Positions 8,383 to 17,268 of a DNA stretch of 64,000 bases are shown piece after piece (within the stretch, counting starts at the first letter, position 1; every line of letters begins with the position of its first letter). The notes beneath the pieces were generated by a model. The model ran no database searches. It saw only the letters and a list, made by a program, of their open reading frames with translations, and was not told the DNA's origin. The stretch comes from Streptomyces chattanoogensis. Lineage in GTDB: Bacteria; Actinomycetota; Actinomycetes; Streptomycetales; Streptomycetaceae. Location of the stretch: positions 24,134 through 88,133 of the forward strand of contig NZ_LGKG01000146.1 in NCBI RefSeq assembly GCF_001294335.1, given 5' to 3'. The position numbers were made by a program, and so were the translations under genes.

Positions 8383-9591
8383 CTAAGGCCACTCCACCCG
8401 CCTGGCGAAATGCACCCACGCCGCCAGCGCCATGACCACCGCGGTCGCTCCGCCCAGCGTCATGACCGTCGATGCGGACGTACGGTCCACCACCACTCCC
8501 CCGACCAGCGCACCGAGCGAAAAGGTTGCCTGGAAGGACGCGGTGAACAGCACCGAAGCGGCCTCCGGGGCGTGCGGGGCGGACCGGTGGAACCAGGTCT
8601 GGGACGAGACAGGGACCGCGCCGTACGCGACTCCCCACACGAGCAGCAGCGCCAGCGCGCCGAGGGGCCGGTGTCCGAGGACGGGAAGCAGCAGGGTCGC
8701 GGCGGCAAGCAGGCACGCGGCCGCGCCGAACGCGGCGTGCGGACAGCGGGTGACGGCCGCGCCGCCGAGGAAATTCCCCAGGACACCGGCGGCTCCGTAC
8801 GCCAGCAGGAAGAGGGTCACCGTCCGCTGGTCGGCCCGAGTGACCTGCTCCAGGAACGGTGTGACATACGTGTAGGCGCCGAAGTGCGCGAGGACGATCA
8901 GAAAGGTCGTCAGCAGTGCGAAACGGGTGTGGAGGTTGCGGAGCATCGCGCGCAGGACGGCAGGTCGGGTGATCCGGACGGCGGGGAGCGGGGGCAGCAG
9001 GACCAGCAGCATGGCGAACGCCACCGTGGTCAGGACGCCCATGGCGAGGAACGCCGCCCGCCAGCCCGCGAGTTCGCCGAGGAATGTTCCGGCAGGGACC
9101 CCGAAGACGGATCCCAGGGGCACCGCGGAGAAGATCACCGCGGTGGCGCGACCGGCCGATTCCGGTCGGACCAGGCGATCGGCGAGACCGGCCCCGATGG
9201 ACCAGAAGCCGCCGATGGTGATGCCGACCAGGACGCGGGAGACCAGGACGGGCCAGTAGACCGGTGCGACCGCGGCAAGGACGTTCGCCAGGGCCAGAAG
9301 GAGGGTGAGGGCGCCGAGCATCAGGCGGCGGTCGAGGCGGGCGGTGGTCAGAGTGACGGCAGGGGCGGCGACGGCGGCCAGTAATCCGGGGAGAGTCATC
9401 ATCAGTCCGGCCGTGCCCTCCGAGATGTGGAAGCCGGCCCCGATGTCCGTCAGGAGGCCGATGGGCAGGATCTCGGTGGTGACGATGCAGAAGATGCCCA
9501 GCGTGACAGCGAGGACAGCAAGCCAACCGAGGAACGGCGAGCGAGCCGGGGCGGGCGTGGTGGGTGCGGCGAGCGCGGGTGCGGCAGACAT
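8383..9591 (-). CDS. MFS transporter, DHA1-type (drug or sugar efflux)
   Basis: A 402-residue protein with about 12 hydrophobic segments and the features of arabinose-efflux/chloramphenicol-resistance-like DHA1 carriers: TEILPIGLL in the first membrane helix, the motif-A region (GLLAAVAAPAVTLTTARLDRR), and a Gly-rich fifth helix (PLGSVFGVPAG, motif C-like). It is expected to export a small hydrophobic compound by proton antiport. The next gene on the same strand is a DUF5937 ArsR regulator, so this is a typical efflux pump/regulator pair. Upstream is divergent to the MepB-like gene. Confidence 0.88.
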   Translation of the reverse strand: MSAAPALAAPTTPAPARSPFLGWLAVLAVTLGIFCIVTTEILPIGLLTDIGAGFHISEGTAGLMMTLPGLLAAVAAPAVTLTTARLDRRLMLGALTLLLALANVLAAVAPVYWPVLVSRVLVGITIGGFWSIGAGLADRLVRPESAGRATAVIFSAVPLGSVFGVPAGTFLGELAGWRAAFLAMGVLTTVAFAMLLVLLPPLPAVRITRPAVLRAMLRNLHTRFALLTTFLIVLAHFGAYTYVTPFLEQVTRADQRTVTLFLLAYGAAGVLGNFLGGAAVTRCPHAAFGAAACLLAAATLLLPVLGHRPLGALALLLVWGVAYGAVPVSSQTWFHRSAPHAPEAASVLFTASFQATFSLGALVGGVVVDRTSASTVMTLGGATAVVMALAAWVHFARRVEWP

Positions 9592-9780
9592 GGATACGTC
9601 CTGAACGGTGGTGGGTTTCAGTGCCGCTCACCAGTCCAGCAGGGACGCCGACCTGGGTCTGGCAGGTATTCGACCTGGTAGTGGGGCCGGGCGGTGGGGC
9701 CGGACGTGGTCGCATCGGGACCTCGAGTCACGCTTGATTCGATTATGTGTTCGATGTCTGGTGGTGGCAGGATGCAGGGC

Positions 9781-10362
9781 ATGGCGATGGAACATGACCT
9801 CTCTTCGGGGCTCGGCTCCCGTAATCCCGGGGCCTGGTCGGGCGAGGCCGGGATCCCCGGTGACCTGTTGGCGGCGAAGGCGCTGGTGTACGACCCGAGT
9901 GGGTTCACATGCTCCCGGCCGGCGCCCGAAGCTGAGAGCGCCGAGTACGGGGCGTGCGCGTTCACGCTGGACGGCTTCTCGGTCAGGTACCGCGTGGCCA
10001 AGACGACCCCGACGAAGGTCGGTCAGTTCGTCACCGTGTGGAAGAGGTCCCCGAGCGGGCCGATCCAGCCCTTCGACGCGGCGGATCCCGTCGACCTGTT
10101 CGTCATCAGTACTCGCGAAGGCCGGCGGTTCGGACAGTTCGTCTTCCCACGGGACGTGCTCTGCGAGCGGGACATCGTGTCAAGGAACGGCTCCGGCGGG
10201 AAGCGGGCATTCCGCGTCTACCCGCCATGGGTGACCACCACCAACCGCCAGGCCCGCCACACCCAGGCATGGCAGGTGGACCACTTCCTGCATCTGCCTG
10301 AGGACGGGCCGGTTGACACCGCCCGCGCCCGCGCGCTGTATCACGCCTGCGGCCGCCTGTGA
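9781..10362 (+). CDS. MepB-family protein
   Basis: About 193 residues from the ATG at 9781 (MAMEHD); an in-frame ATG at 9787 is equally possible, and a longer frame back to 9694 has no homology. The body matches the MepB family (named after the third gene of the staphylococcal mepRAB multidrug operon): AKALVYDPSGF, a central segment YGACAFTLDGFSVRYRVAKTTPTKVGQFV, then FDAADPVDLFVI and GQFVFPRDVL, with the conserved C-terminal FRVYPPW. The biochemical role of MepB is unknown. Here it is divergent from an MFS efflux gene, which echoes the mep context. Confidence 0.82.
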   Translation: MAMEHDLSSGLGSRNPGAWSGEAGIPGDLLAAKALVYDPSGFTCSRPAPEAESAEYGACAFTLDGFSVRYRVAKTTPTKVGQFVTVWKRSPSGPIQPFDAADPVDLFVISTREGRRFGQFVFPRDVLCERDIVSRNGSGGKRAFRVYPPWVTTTNRQARHTQAWQVDHFLHLPEDGPVDTARARALYHACGRL

Positions 10363-10455
10363 CATCGCATGTGAACGGCCGCCGCCCTTGCCGGAGTCGT
10401 CAACTTCCTGTTTCCTGCCCGAATTCGGGCACAGGGCTCATGTAACGTCTTCTGG

Positions 10456-11166
10456 ATGGCGGGCATCGTGGGCACGGTCGAGCGCATATGGCGGTATCCG
10501 ATCAAGTCGACGGGCGGCGAACAGCTGCAGCGAGCGGATGTTGACGCCCGCGGTCTCGTGGGCGACCGCCTGTTCGCGGTGCGGGACGGGGAGGGCAAGT
10601 TCGGCTCGGGGAAGAACACCCGACGATTTCGCCGGATGCCGGGACTGCTGCAGTTGCGCTCTCGCTATCCGGACGGGACAGAACAACCGGAGTTGCTGGA
10701 TGCGCACGGCGCGCCCGTCGCGGAACCAACTGCCTTCCTTCGTGGGTACCTTGGCCGGGGCGACGTCGAACTGGCCCGGGAGGGCGGGATATCCCACTTC
10801 GACCAACTCCCCCTCAGCATCCTCACCACCGCCACTCTTGACTGGGTGCGCGCGGCCGTCCCCGGTGTTCCGGTCGATGAACGGCGCTTCCGGCCGAATC
10901 TCCTGGTGCGGACCCCGCCCGGCACCCGCCCCTTCGTCGAGGACGAGTGGTTCGGGTCCAAGGCATGGATCGGGGACGCCTTGTGCGTGGAGTTCGTCCG
11001 GTCCAGCGAGCGGTGCGTGATGACCAATGAGGCCCAGCAGGATCTGCCTCGTTCCCCGCTCGTACTGCGTGCCCTCGCGAAGGGACATGACACCCGGCTG
11101 GACGCCCTGGCCACAGTGGTGTCGCCCGGCCCGGTGAGCCTGGGCCAGGCTGTCGCCCTCGTCTGA
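10456..11166 (+). CDS. MOSC domain protein
   Basis: A 236-residue protein with an N-terminal MOSC_N beta-barrel (IWRYPIKSTGGEQL) and a C-terminal MOSC domain containing the expected conserved cysteine in SERCVMTN (about residue 191). MOSC proteins are related to the C-terminal part of molybdenum cofactor sulfurase and to the mARC/YiiM N-hydroxylamine reductases; they bind molybdopterin or carry sulfur. The cysteine is in the position used as a molybdenum ligand in mARC. It is a single gene 93 bases downstream of the MepB gene and before a 618-base gap. Confidence 0.87.
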   Translation: MAGIVGTVERIWRYPIKSTGGEQLQRADVDARGLVGDRLFAVRDGEGKFGSGKNTRRFRRMPGLLQLRSRYPDGTEQPELLDAHGAPVAEPTAFLRGYLGRGDVELAREGGISHFDQLPLSILTTATLDWVRAAVPGVPVDERRFRPNLLVRTPPGTRPFVEDEWFGSKAWIGDALCVEFVRSSERCVMTNEAQQDLPRSPLVLRALAKGHDTRLDALATVVSPGPVSLGQAVALV

Positions 11167-11784
11167 CACATCCCCCTTCCCCATGAGGGGATTTTCCGCG
11201 TACACACGACAAAACCGATGTGAGACATTCATCAATGCCTCACCATGGATATCCGCCCATAGAGCGGAAAGTGAGGCATGAGCGCCCCGCGCTTCGCCTC
11301 GGCCGTCGTCGGCCACCGCCAGTCATCGTCATGTTTCAGCCACCTCCCCCATTTCGGGAGTTCCCTGAACTGGGCCGCCTTCGACCGGCTTCCTATCACC
11401 ACCCGGAATTCCGCAGGGCACCTTCGCCGATTCACCGAGATTCGCCCGTCCGGAATGACCGACGACCGCACGCGACGACGAGGCGGGCGTCGATATGCCA
11501 CCCGGACCTGGCCAGATACCCGCACCCCCGCCAGGGGTGTCAGTAGTTAAAGTCCTGTTTGCTCTTGACAGATCCCTGCAAGATTCCCAGTGTTGACCCT
11601 CGGCATTCGATTAGCGTCTGCGGCGACCGAGGTACGCGACGACGACCGGCGTACACGAAATCCCTGAAGTTCAATTCATATATACAGAATTCAACCAAAG
11701 GCCTGAAGGGGCCATCCGCATATTCAGCGGTCGCGTGCCGTAGGGCAGGGCCGTGCGCACGGGTACGGACGGGGGAGGAAAGCC
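11167..11784. other. 618-base intergenic region with an inverted repeat, no recognised gene
   Basis: Several open frames of 90-110 codons exist on both strands but none has recognisable homology, a good ribosome-binding site or normal composition. A perfect 9-base inverted repeat (ATGCCTCAC at 11235-11243, GTGAGGCAT at 11271-11279) lies near its left end. Near the right end the base composition falls (AT-rich stretch 11665-11700) ahead of GGGGAGG at 11771 and the PLP-enzyme start, so the promoter of the nine-gene run is probably in 11560-11760; a TTGACA occurs at about 11567. Confidence 0.6.
11235..11279. repeat. 9-base inverted repeat in intergenic region
   Basis: ATGCCTCAC (11235-11243) and GTGAGGCAT (11271-11279) are perfect reverse complements separated by 27 bases. 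The spacing is too wide for a simple terminator and no T-run follows, so it may be a protein-binding site or a remnant of a mobile element. It lies about 70 bases after the MOSC gene. Confidence 0.6.
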
Positions 11785-13041
11785 ATGAGCGCGAGCGAGT
11801 TCGGCGTGTCCGAGAAGGCGGACGAGTCGGCGGAGGACTCGCCGGAGCCCGGGTTACCCCGGTTAGTTGACTTCGACGAGGTGGACCCCGGGGTGCTCCG
11901 CTCCGGTGCCGGGCTGAAGAAGTGGCGGCAGACGGCCGCCGGTGTCCTGCCGGCCGGGCTGGCCGAGATGGACTTCCCTGTGGCGGAGCCGGTGCGTGAA
12001 GGGTTGCGACGGCTTCTCGGCGAGGGCCTGCTCGGCTATCCGTACTGGCCGGACGGCAGCCCGTTGCGGGAGGTCTTCGCCGAGCGTATGGCGAAGCGTT
12101 ATGACTGGCGCCCGCAGCCCGGACCGGTCAGGGAGTTCGCGACCGTGACGCAGGGCGTCCACCTCGCGCTTCACCTGGGCACCGAGCCCGGTGACGCGGT
12201 GGCCGTGCACACTCCCGTCTACGGGCCGTTCCGCGACGGCCTCGCCCGGATGGGCCGGCGGCTCGTCCCGATTCCCTTACATGACACCCCCCAAGGCTGG
12301 GTCTGGGACCCGGGCCTGCTCGCCAAGGCCGTGGCGGACAGCGGCTGCCGTGCCCTCGTGCTGGTCAACCCGCACAACCCCACGGGCCGGGTGTTCCACC
12401 GGGCTGAGCTGCTGCAACTGGCCGAACTCGCCGAGCGCCACGATCTGCTCGTCATCTCCGACGAGATCCACGCCGATCTGGCCCACGCCCCGCACCACCA
12501 CATCCCGTTCGCCTCCCTGGGCCCCGAGATCGAGCAGCGCACCGTCACCCTCACCTCGGCGACCAAGGCGTTCAACCTCGCCGGGATCCGCTGCGCGGTG
12601 GGTCACCTGGGCCCGGCCCGGCTGCGCGCGGCGGTGGACGAACAGCCCGTCGAGTTGTACGGCGCCGTCAACGCCCTGGGCATCCATGCCTCGTTGCTCG
12701 CCTGGACGGAGGGAGATGCCTGGCTGGCAGCCGTGCGGCGGCATCTGGCCGGCGTCCGCGACCGGCTCACCGCCACGCTGGCCGACCGGCTGCCCGGGAT
12801 CGCCCACCACCCGCCCGAGGGCTCCTACCTCGCCTGGCTCGACTGCCGTGCGCTGGGGTGGGGCGAGGACCCGGCGGCCCGTTTCCGGGAGCGCGGTGCC
12901 GTCGAGCTCGGCTCCGGGCCCGGTTTCGGCCCCGGTGGCCACGGCTTCGTACGCCTCAACTTCGCCACGTCCGCCGCCGTGCTCGACGAGCTGCTCGATC
13001 GCCTGGTGCACTGTGTGGCAGCCGAGGAGCCCGCATGCTGA
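11785..13041 (+). CDS. MalY/PatB-type PLP-dependent aminotransferase or C-S lyase
   Basis: A 418-residue fold-type I PLP enzyme. The N-terminal signature (LKKWRQTAAGVLPAGLAEMDFPVAEPV) is that of the MalY/PatB group, whose best-known members are cystathionine beta-lyases. Also visible are NPHNPTGR (about 196), SDEIHADL (about 228) and the PLP-binding lysine K261 in SATKAFNLAG, all expected. The reaction is either beta-elimination from a cysteine S-conjugate or transamination; sequence alone cannot tell. RBS GGGGAGG precedes the ATG at 11785. It opens the nine-gene run and overlaps the amidohydrolase gene by seven bases. Confidence 0.85.
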   Translation: MSASEFGVSEKADESAEDSPEPGLPRLVDFDEVDPGVLRSGAGLKKWRQTAAGVLPAGLAEMDFPVAEPVREGLRRLLGEGLLGYPYWPDGSPLREVFAERMAKRYDWRPQPGPVREFATVTQGVHLALHLGTEPGDAVAVHTPVYGPFRDGLARMGRRLVPIPLHDTPQGWVWDPGLLAKAVADSGCRALVLVNPHNPTGRVFHRAELLQLAELAERHDLLVISDEIHADLAHAPHHHIPFASLGPEIEQRTVTLTSATKAFNLAGIRCAVGHLGPARLRAAVDEQPVELYGAVNALGIHASLLAWTEGDAWLAAVRRHLAGVRDRLTATLADRLPGIAHHPPEGSYLAWLDCRALGWGEDPAARFRERGAVELGSGPGFGPGGHGFVRLNFATSAAVLDELLDRLVHCVAAEEPAC

Positions 13042-14240
13042 TCACGGTGGGGCAGTTGCTGCACGGCCCGGTGGGGGAACGCACCACGGACGCGGCCGTG
13101 CTGGTCAGGGACGGGAAGATCGCCGCAGCCGGTCCCCGTGAAGCGGTCGCGGCGCAGGCCCCGCCCTCCGTGGCGCGCCGGGACTTCCCCGGTGCGACGC
13201 TGCTGCCAGGCATGATCGACGGCCATGTGCACCTGAGCTTCGACGCCGGCCCCGAACCGTTCACGGCACTGCTGAACAGCGACGGCCCGACGCTGCTGGA
13301 CGCCATGGCCCAGCGTGCCGGGCAGCTGCTGGACTGCGGTGTGACCACGGTCCGGGACCTCGGGGACCGTGGGGGCGCGGTGCTGCGGCTGCGCGAGGCC
13401 ATCACGGCGGGCCGGGTACGCGGCCCGCGCATTCTCGCCGCGGGGGCCCCGCTGACCCCACCGGGCGGCCACTGCTGGTTCCTCGGGGGCGAGGTGGCGG
13501 ACGAGGCCCAACTGCGGGCGACGGTACGGCGCAACGCCGAGGCCGGCGCCGATGTGATCAAGGTGATGGCCAGCGGCGGGCACATCACCGAAGGCGGCGC
13601 GGCGATGTGGGAGTCGCAGTTCTCCACCGGACAGCTCGCCGCGGCCGTCGACGAGGCGCGCCGCTACGGACTCCCGGTCGCCGCCCATGCGCACGGTGCG
13701 GCGTCCATCGCCTCGGCCGTCGCCGCCGGTGTGCATACCGTCGAACACTGCCTGTGGCTGGACGGCCCCGAGGGTGTCGACCGCCGCACCGGTGTCGCCA
13801 AGTCGATGGCCGAACAGGGGATCGCGGTCTGCGGCTCCCTGTGCGGGTATGACTGGCGGACCAAACTGGAACGGGACGGGGAGGCCGCCACCCGTGCCTT
13901 CTACGACCGGCTCAGCTGGCTCGACGGCCTCGGCGTGCCCCTGATCACCGGCACCGACGCGGGCATCCCGCAGGCCGCGTTCGACGACTACCTCAGCATG
14001 CTGGAGCTCTACGTCTGGCTCGGCTTCCCCGCCGAGCGCGTCATCGAGCTGGCCACCGTCGGTTCCGCGCGGGCCCTGGGCCTGTCCGGCGTCACCGGGC
14101 GCATCGCCCCGGGGCTCGACGCCGACCTTGTGGTCGTCGACGGTGATCCGCGCGCCGATCCCTCGGCCCTGCGCGCCGTACGCCTCGTCGTGACCAGAGG
14201 CGAGCCGTATGCCGTGCGGGGCCCCGGGGGCCGGGCCTGA
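13035..14240 (+). CDS. Metal-dependent amidohydrolase (imidazolonepropionase/prolidase-like)
   Basis: A 401-residue amidohydrolase with a complete binuclear metal site: HxH in IDGHVHL (H64, H66), the bridging-lysine segment ADVIKVMASGG, histidines in AAHAHG and VEHC, and the catalytic aspartate in ITGTDAG. Typical of the Xaa-Pro dipeptidase/imidazolonepropionase-like group that hydrolyses amides, dipeptides or N-acyl amino acids. ATG at 13035 overlaps the end of the PLP-enzyme gene (GCATGCTGA), so the two are coupled. Together they suggest hydrolysis of an amide to release an amino acid that is then processed by the PLP enzyme; the order is inferred. Confidence 0.88.
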   Translation: MLITVGQLLHGPVGERTTDAAVLVRDGKIAAAGPREAVAAQAPPSVARRDFPGATLLPGMIDGHVHLSFDAGPEPFTALLNSDGPTLLDAMAQRAGQLLDCGVTTVRDLGDRGGAVLRLREAITAGRVRGPRILAAGAPLTPPGGHCWFLGGEVADEAQLRATVRRNAEAGADVIKVMASGGHITEGGAAMWESQFSTGQLAAAVDEARRYGLPVAAHAHGAASIASAVAAGVHTVEHCLWLDGPEGVDRRTGVAKSMAEQGIAVCGSLCGYDWRTKLERDGEAATRAFYDRLSWLDGLGVPLITGTDAGIPQAAFDDYLSMLELYVWLGFPAERVIELATVGSARALGLSGVTGRIAPGLDADLVVVDGDPRADPSALRAVRLVVTRGEPYAVRGPGGRA

Positions 14241-14290
14241 CGCGGCGTTGCGCCGGGACCGGAGACCATCCACCAACCAACGGGGGACGT

Positions 14291-15532
14291 GTGAAGAACA
14301 AGAGAGACCTCGGCCTGCTCACCGTGACCCATGGGGTCAACGACATGTACCAGGGTGCGATCCCCGCGTTGCTGCCGTTCCTTCAGGCCGGACGCGGTTA
14401 CAGCTACACCCTGATCACCGGGATCACACTGGCCGCGACCGGGCTGTCCAGCCTGATACAACCATTGGTCGGACTGCTGGCCGACCGTCGGCCGTTGAGC
14501 TGGCTGATACCGGCCGGCATGGTCACCGCGGGAGTCGGCGTGGGACTGTCCGGCCTGGGCGACGCGTATGTGTGGACCTGGTTTGCCGTCGCGCTCGCCG
14601 GCATCGGGCTGGCCGCGTACCACCCGGCGGGCGCGATGGCGGCGCGCACCCTCGGCGGCGGCGACGCACGGTCGATGAGCGTCTTCGCCGTCGGCGGCAA
14701 CATCGGCGTCGCGCTCGCCCCGCTCTATGTGTCCGTGGTGATCAACGGTGCCGGTGTGTCCGGCACCTGGCTGCTCGCCCTGCCCGCCGTCGTGATGGGC
14801 GCGGTCTGCCTGGTGACCCGGCGTTCCTGGCGGGTCACCACCACAACTCACCCTGGAACAGCGGGCGTTGAGCGCCATGCCGGGCAGGCCGGCCACTCGG
14901 ATGACTGGCGGGCCTTCGGCACGCTCTCCGTCATCTCGGTGTTCTGGTCGATTCCGTACGTCGTCATGGGGTCGCTGGCCGCGCTGTATGTCATCAGCCG
15001 GTTCGGCGTCTCGGCGGCCACGGGGTCGGCGACCCTGACCGCGTTCACCGCGGGCGGCGTCGTCGGCACGCTGGCGGGCGGGTGGAGCGCCGAGCGCTGG
15101 GGCCGCCTGGCCGCCCTGCGCTACGGCTACCTCGTGTCCGCCCTGGCCGTCGCCGGAGTCGTCCTCATGCCGGAGATCGCCGGGGTGCTCGTCTGCGCGT
15201 TCCTCTACGGCACGGTCCTGTTCGTGCCGTTCGCCGCGCAGGTCACCCTGGCGCAGGACTACCTGCCCACCCGCATCGGCACGGCGAGCGGACTGACGCT
15301 GGGCGTCACCCTCTCGGCGGGCGGCCTCCTGTCGCCTCTCTTCGGCATGCTGGCCGATGCCTGGGGGGTACGCGCCGTGCTCGCCACCCTGATCGGCATC
15401 CTGCTCGTACCGGCCGCGCTCGCCTGGCGCCTGCCCGAGCCCCGCGCCGCCGAAGGACAGCCGACAGGCGGACACAGCAATCGACCTGACGTGATGTCAC
15501 CCCAATCCGACCAAGCGCAGGAGAGCCGATGA
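14291..15532 (+). CDS. MFS transporter, FSR/CynX-like
   Basis: A 413-residue carrier with about 12 membrane spans. The start (LGLLTVTHGVNDMYQGAIPALLPFL) matches the fosmidomycin-resistance (FSR) type of MFS proteins, with motif A in VGLLADRRPLSWL. The GTG at 14291 follows GGGGGA. The C-terminal tail after about residue 385 is polar and overlaps the MaoC gene by ATGA. In this position it may import the substrate of the surrounding enzymes or export their product; FSR relatives are known as exporters. Confidence 0.85.
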   Translation: MKNKRDLGLLTVTHGVNDMYQGAIPALLPFLQAGRGYSYTLITGITLAATGLSSLIQPLVGLLADRRPLSWLIPAGMVTAGVGVGLSGLGDAYVWTWFAVALAGIGLAAYHPAGAMAARTLGGGDARSMSVFAVGGNIGVALAPLYVSVVINGAGVSGTWLLALPAVVMGAVCLVTRRSWRVTTTTHPGTAGVERHAGQAGHSDDWRAFGTLSVISVFWSIPYVVMGSLAALYVISRFGVSAATGSATLTAFTAGGVVGTLAGGWSAERWGRLAALRYGYLVSALAVAGVVLMPEIAGVLVCAFLYGTVLFVPFAAQVTLAQDYLPTRIGTASGLTLGVTLSAGGLLSPLFGMLADAWGVRAVLATLIGILLVPAALAWRLPEPRAAEGQPTGGHSNRPDVMSPQSDQAQESR

Positions 15533-15987
15533 CGACGACGGTGCACGGTCTCGCCGGGCTTGCCGAGCTCGCGGGAACGGACCTCGGCCGCACGCGGTGG
15601 GTGCCGGTCCACCAGGAGCATGTGGCGGCCTTCGCCCACGCCACCCACGCAGACACCCACGCCCACCATGCCGACGAGGAGGGCGCCGAGTCCCCGCTGG
15701 GCGGGCCCGTCGCGGACGGGTTCCACACCCTGGGGCTGGTGGGCACGCTCGTCGACCGGCTGCTGGAGTTCCAGGAGATCCGGATGAATGTGATCTACGG
15801 CGTGAACCGGGTCCGGCTGCCGAGCCCGGTGCCGCGCGGCGCGCGGGTGCGGCTGCACGCGGGTGTCGGCACGGTGACCGAAGTCCGCGTCGGAGCCATG
15901 GAAATGCTGGTGAACGCCACCGTCGAGGTCGAGGGCGAGCCCAAACCGGCGTGTGTCGCGGAGGTCGTGTACCGGATCTACGGCTGA
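15529..15987 (+). CDS. MaoC-family (R)-specific enoyl-CoA hydratase-like protein
   Basis: A 152-residue hot-dog-fold protein of the MaoC-like dehydratase family. The hydratase catalytic pair (Asp and His in the D-x4-H hydratase motif) can be placed in ATHADTHAHHAD, followed by GGPVADGFHTLGL, which corresponds to the family's A-H-G-F/L segment at the active-site helix. It would hydrate an enoyl-CoA or dehydrate a hydroxyacyl-CoA. The start overlaps the MFS stop (ATGA). The unusual His-rich string in the motif (five histidines in 15 residues) is worth noting but is compatible with the fold. Confidence 0.82.
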   Translation: MTTTVHGLAGLAELAGTDLGRTRWVPVHQEHVAAFAHATHADTHAHHADEEGAESPLGGPVADGFHTLGLVGTLVDRLLEFQEIRMNVIYGVNRVRLPSPVPRGARVRLHAGVGTVTEVRVGAMEMLVNATVEVEGEPKPACVAEVVYRIYG

Positions 15988-16020
15988 CGCACCGCCCGCC
16001 CTTCCGCCCACCTGCCCGGC

Positions 16021-16087
16021 CTCCCCCCGCCCCTCCCCCCACTCCCTCCCTCCTTCCATCCCTCTCTCCGTTCCTCCCTCCCGTCTC
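16021..16087 (+). repeat. 67-base pyrimidine-rich tract
   Basis: All but about five bases of 16021-16087 are C or T, in runs such as CTCCCTCC and CCTCTCTCC. It sits directly upstream of the Shine-Dalgarno and ATG of the gamma-carbonic-anhydrase-like gene. Such polypurine/polypyrimidine DNA can form a triplex or act as an unstructured leader; no function can be claimed. Confidence 0.8.
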
Positions 16088-16110
16088 CGGACAGAAAGGA
16101 GCGTTCAGGC

Positions 16111-16632
16111 ATGCCCATTTATGCCTTGGGCGACGTCGAGCCCCAGATCCACCCCGATGCCTATGTCCACCCCGACGCGACGGTGATCGGCGATGTGCGC
16201 GTGGCCGCGCACGCGTCCGTATGGCCGCAAGTGGTACTGCGGGGTGACGACGGTCGCGTCGAAGTGGGTGCGCGGACCAACATCCAGGACGGCAGCGTCA
16301 TCCACGCCGCCCCGGAGACGCCCGCCGTCATCGGCGCGGGCACGGTCATCGGGCACTGTGTGCACATCGAGGGCGCGTGGGTCGGTGACGGCTGTCTCGT
16401 CGCCTCGGGCTCGGTCGTCCTCAACTCCTCCGTGATCGAATCGGGCGCGATGGTCGCGGCGGGTGCGGTCATCACCTTCGACGGACATGTGCCGACGGGC
16501 TGCATCGCCCTCGGGGTGCCGGCGAAGAACCGCGAGAACACGATGTTCCCCATGGAAGCCGTCGCCGACATCGTCGAGGACTACGTCAAGTCGGCGCAGC
16601 GGTTCCGTACTTCCTTGCGCAGGGTGGTGTAG
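16111..16632 (+). CDS. Gamma-carbonic anhydrase-like left-handed beta-helix protein (CaiE/PaaY type)
   Basis: A 173-residue hexapeptide-repeat protein with the three expected zinc histidine positions (H in VIHAAPE, then GHCVH). Repeats run through VIGDVRV, VVLRGDDGRVEVG, VIGAGTVIGHC, WVGDGCLVASGSVVLN and MVAAGAVIT. The family includes CamH-like carbonic anhydrases and the CoA-pathway proteins CaiE and PaaY; PaaY is an acyl-CoA thioesterase. Given the neighbouring CoA ligase, hydratase and dehydrogenases, the PaaY/CaiE-like reading is preferred. AAAGGA precedes the ATG. Confidence 0.85.
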   Translation: MPIYALGDVEPQIHPDAYVHPDATVIGDVRVAAHASVWPQVVLRGDDGRVEVGARTNIQDGSVIHAAPETPAVIGAGTVIGHCVHIEGAWVGDGCLVASGSVVLNSSVIESGAMVAAGAVITFDGHVPTGCIALGVPAKNRENTMFPMEAVADIVEDYVKSAQRFRTSLRRVV

Positions 16633-16737
16633 CCGCATGAATCCGACCAGTCGCATGACGGCGGCAGACAGGCCGACGACGACACTCCGTACCGGGCTCC
16701 ACACCGGACTTCGCACCTCGGCGCCCGAGGGAGAACG

Positions 16738-17268
16738 ATGTTGAACAATGCGGGCTGTCAGCCCTGCGTGAAGATCATCCGCTGGCCACGGGAAGCACAC
16801 AAACGGGAGTGGTGCCGGGAATCCGGGCACCTGAGGCTGCTGATCATCGACGACGGCACCGACGCACCCGTATGCGACGACGTCCGTGAGGACTGGATAC
16901 GGCTGCCCACCAGGAACGAGGACGTCCAGGCCCGGATCGCCGCGCTCCAGGCCCGCAACCTCGGTGACTGCGCTCCACAGGTCGACCCCAACGGCACCAT
17001 CCGTCATGGCTCCCGCACCGTGACCGTCTCACCGACCGAGGCCGAACTGGTCCGGCTGCTGACCGTCAACTTCGGCGAGGTGGTGCCGCGCGAATCCCTC
17101 AGGAAGCGGCTGTGCCAAGGCAACCCCCACGCCAGCCGCAACGCCCTCGATCTCCACATCATGAGAATCCGCCGCCGGATCACCCCCTTGCGGCTCGAGA
17201 TCCGCACTGCCTGGGGCCGCGGCTACACCCTCACCACCTGCGGGCACGACGGAGGCACGGATGCATGA
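16738..17268 (+). CDS. Winged-helix (OmpR/PhoB-type) regulator with degenerate N-terminal domain
   Basis: A 176-residue protein. The C-terminal half is a PhoB-type winged helix (GSRTVTVSPTEAELVRLL, then RNALDLHIMRIRRRI and the wing WGRGYTL). The N-terminal half (LRLLIIDDGTDAPVCDDVREDWIRLP) resembles a shortened receiver-like domain without a phosphorylatable aspartate pocket, a form common in actinobacteria. It probably regulates the surrounding run of CoA genes, since it lies inside it and its stop overlaps the acyl-CoA ligase start by eight bases. GGGAGAACG precedes the ATG. Confidence 0.82.
   Translation: MLNNAGCQPCVKIIRWPREAHKREWCRESGHLRLLIIDDGTDAPVCDDVREDWIRLPTRNEDVQARIAALQARNLGDCAPQVDPNGTIRHGSRTVTVSPTEAELVRLLTVNFGEVVPRESLRKRLCQGNPHASRNALDLHIMRIRRRITPLRLEIRTAWGRGYTLTTCGHDGGTDA

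Noticed and set aside
7327..9384. 685-codon plus-strand frame opposite the ArsR and MFS genes
   Set aside because: No family resemblance and a composition of Gln/Gly/Arg/Asp as expected of an antisense frame; the opposite strand encodes two clear proteins.
11232..11870. Several 90-110-codon frames in the gap before the PLP-enzyme gene
   Set aside because: No ribosome-binding sites, no homology, Arg/Pro/Ser-rich on both strands.
16021..16100. Pyrimidine tract as an intrinsic terminator
   Set aside because: No stem precedes it and it leads directly into a ribosome-binding site.
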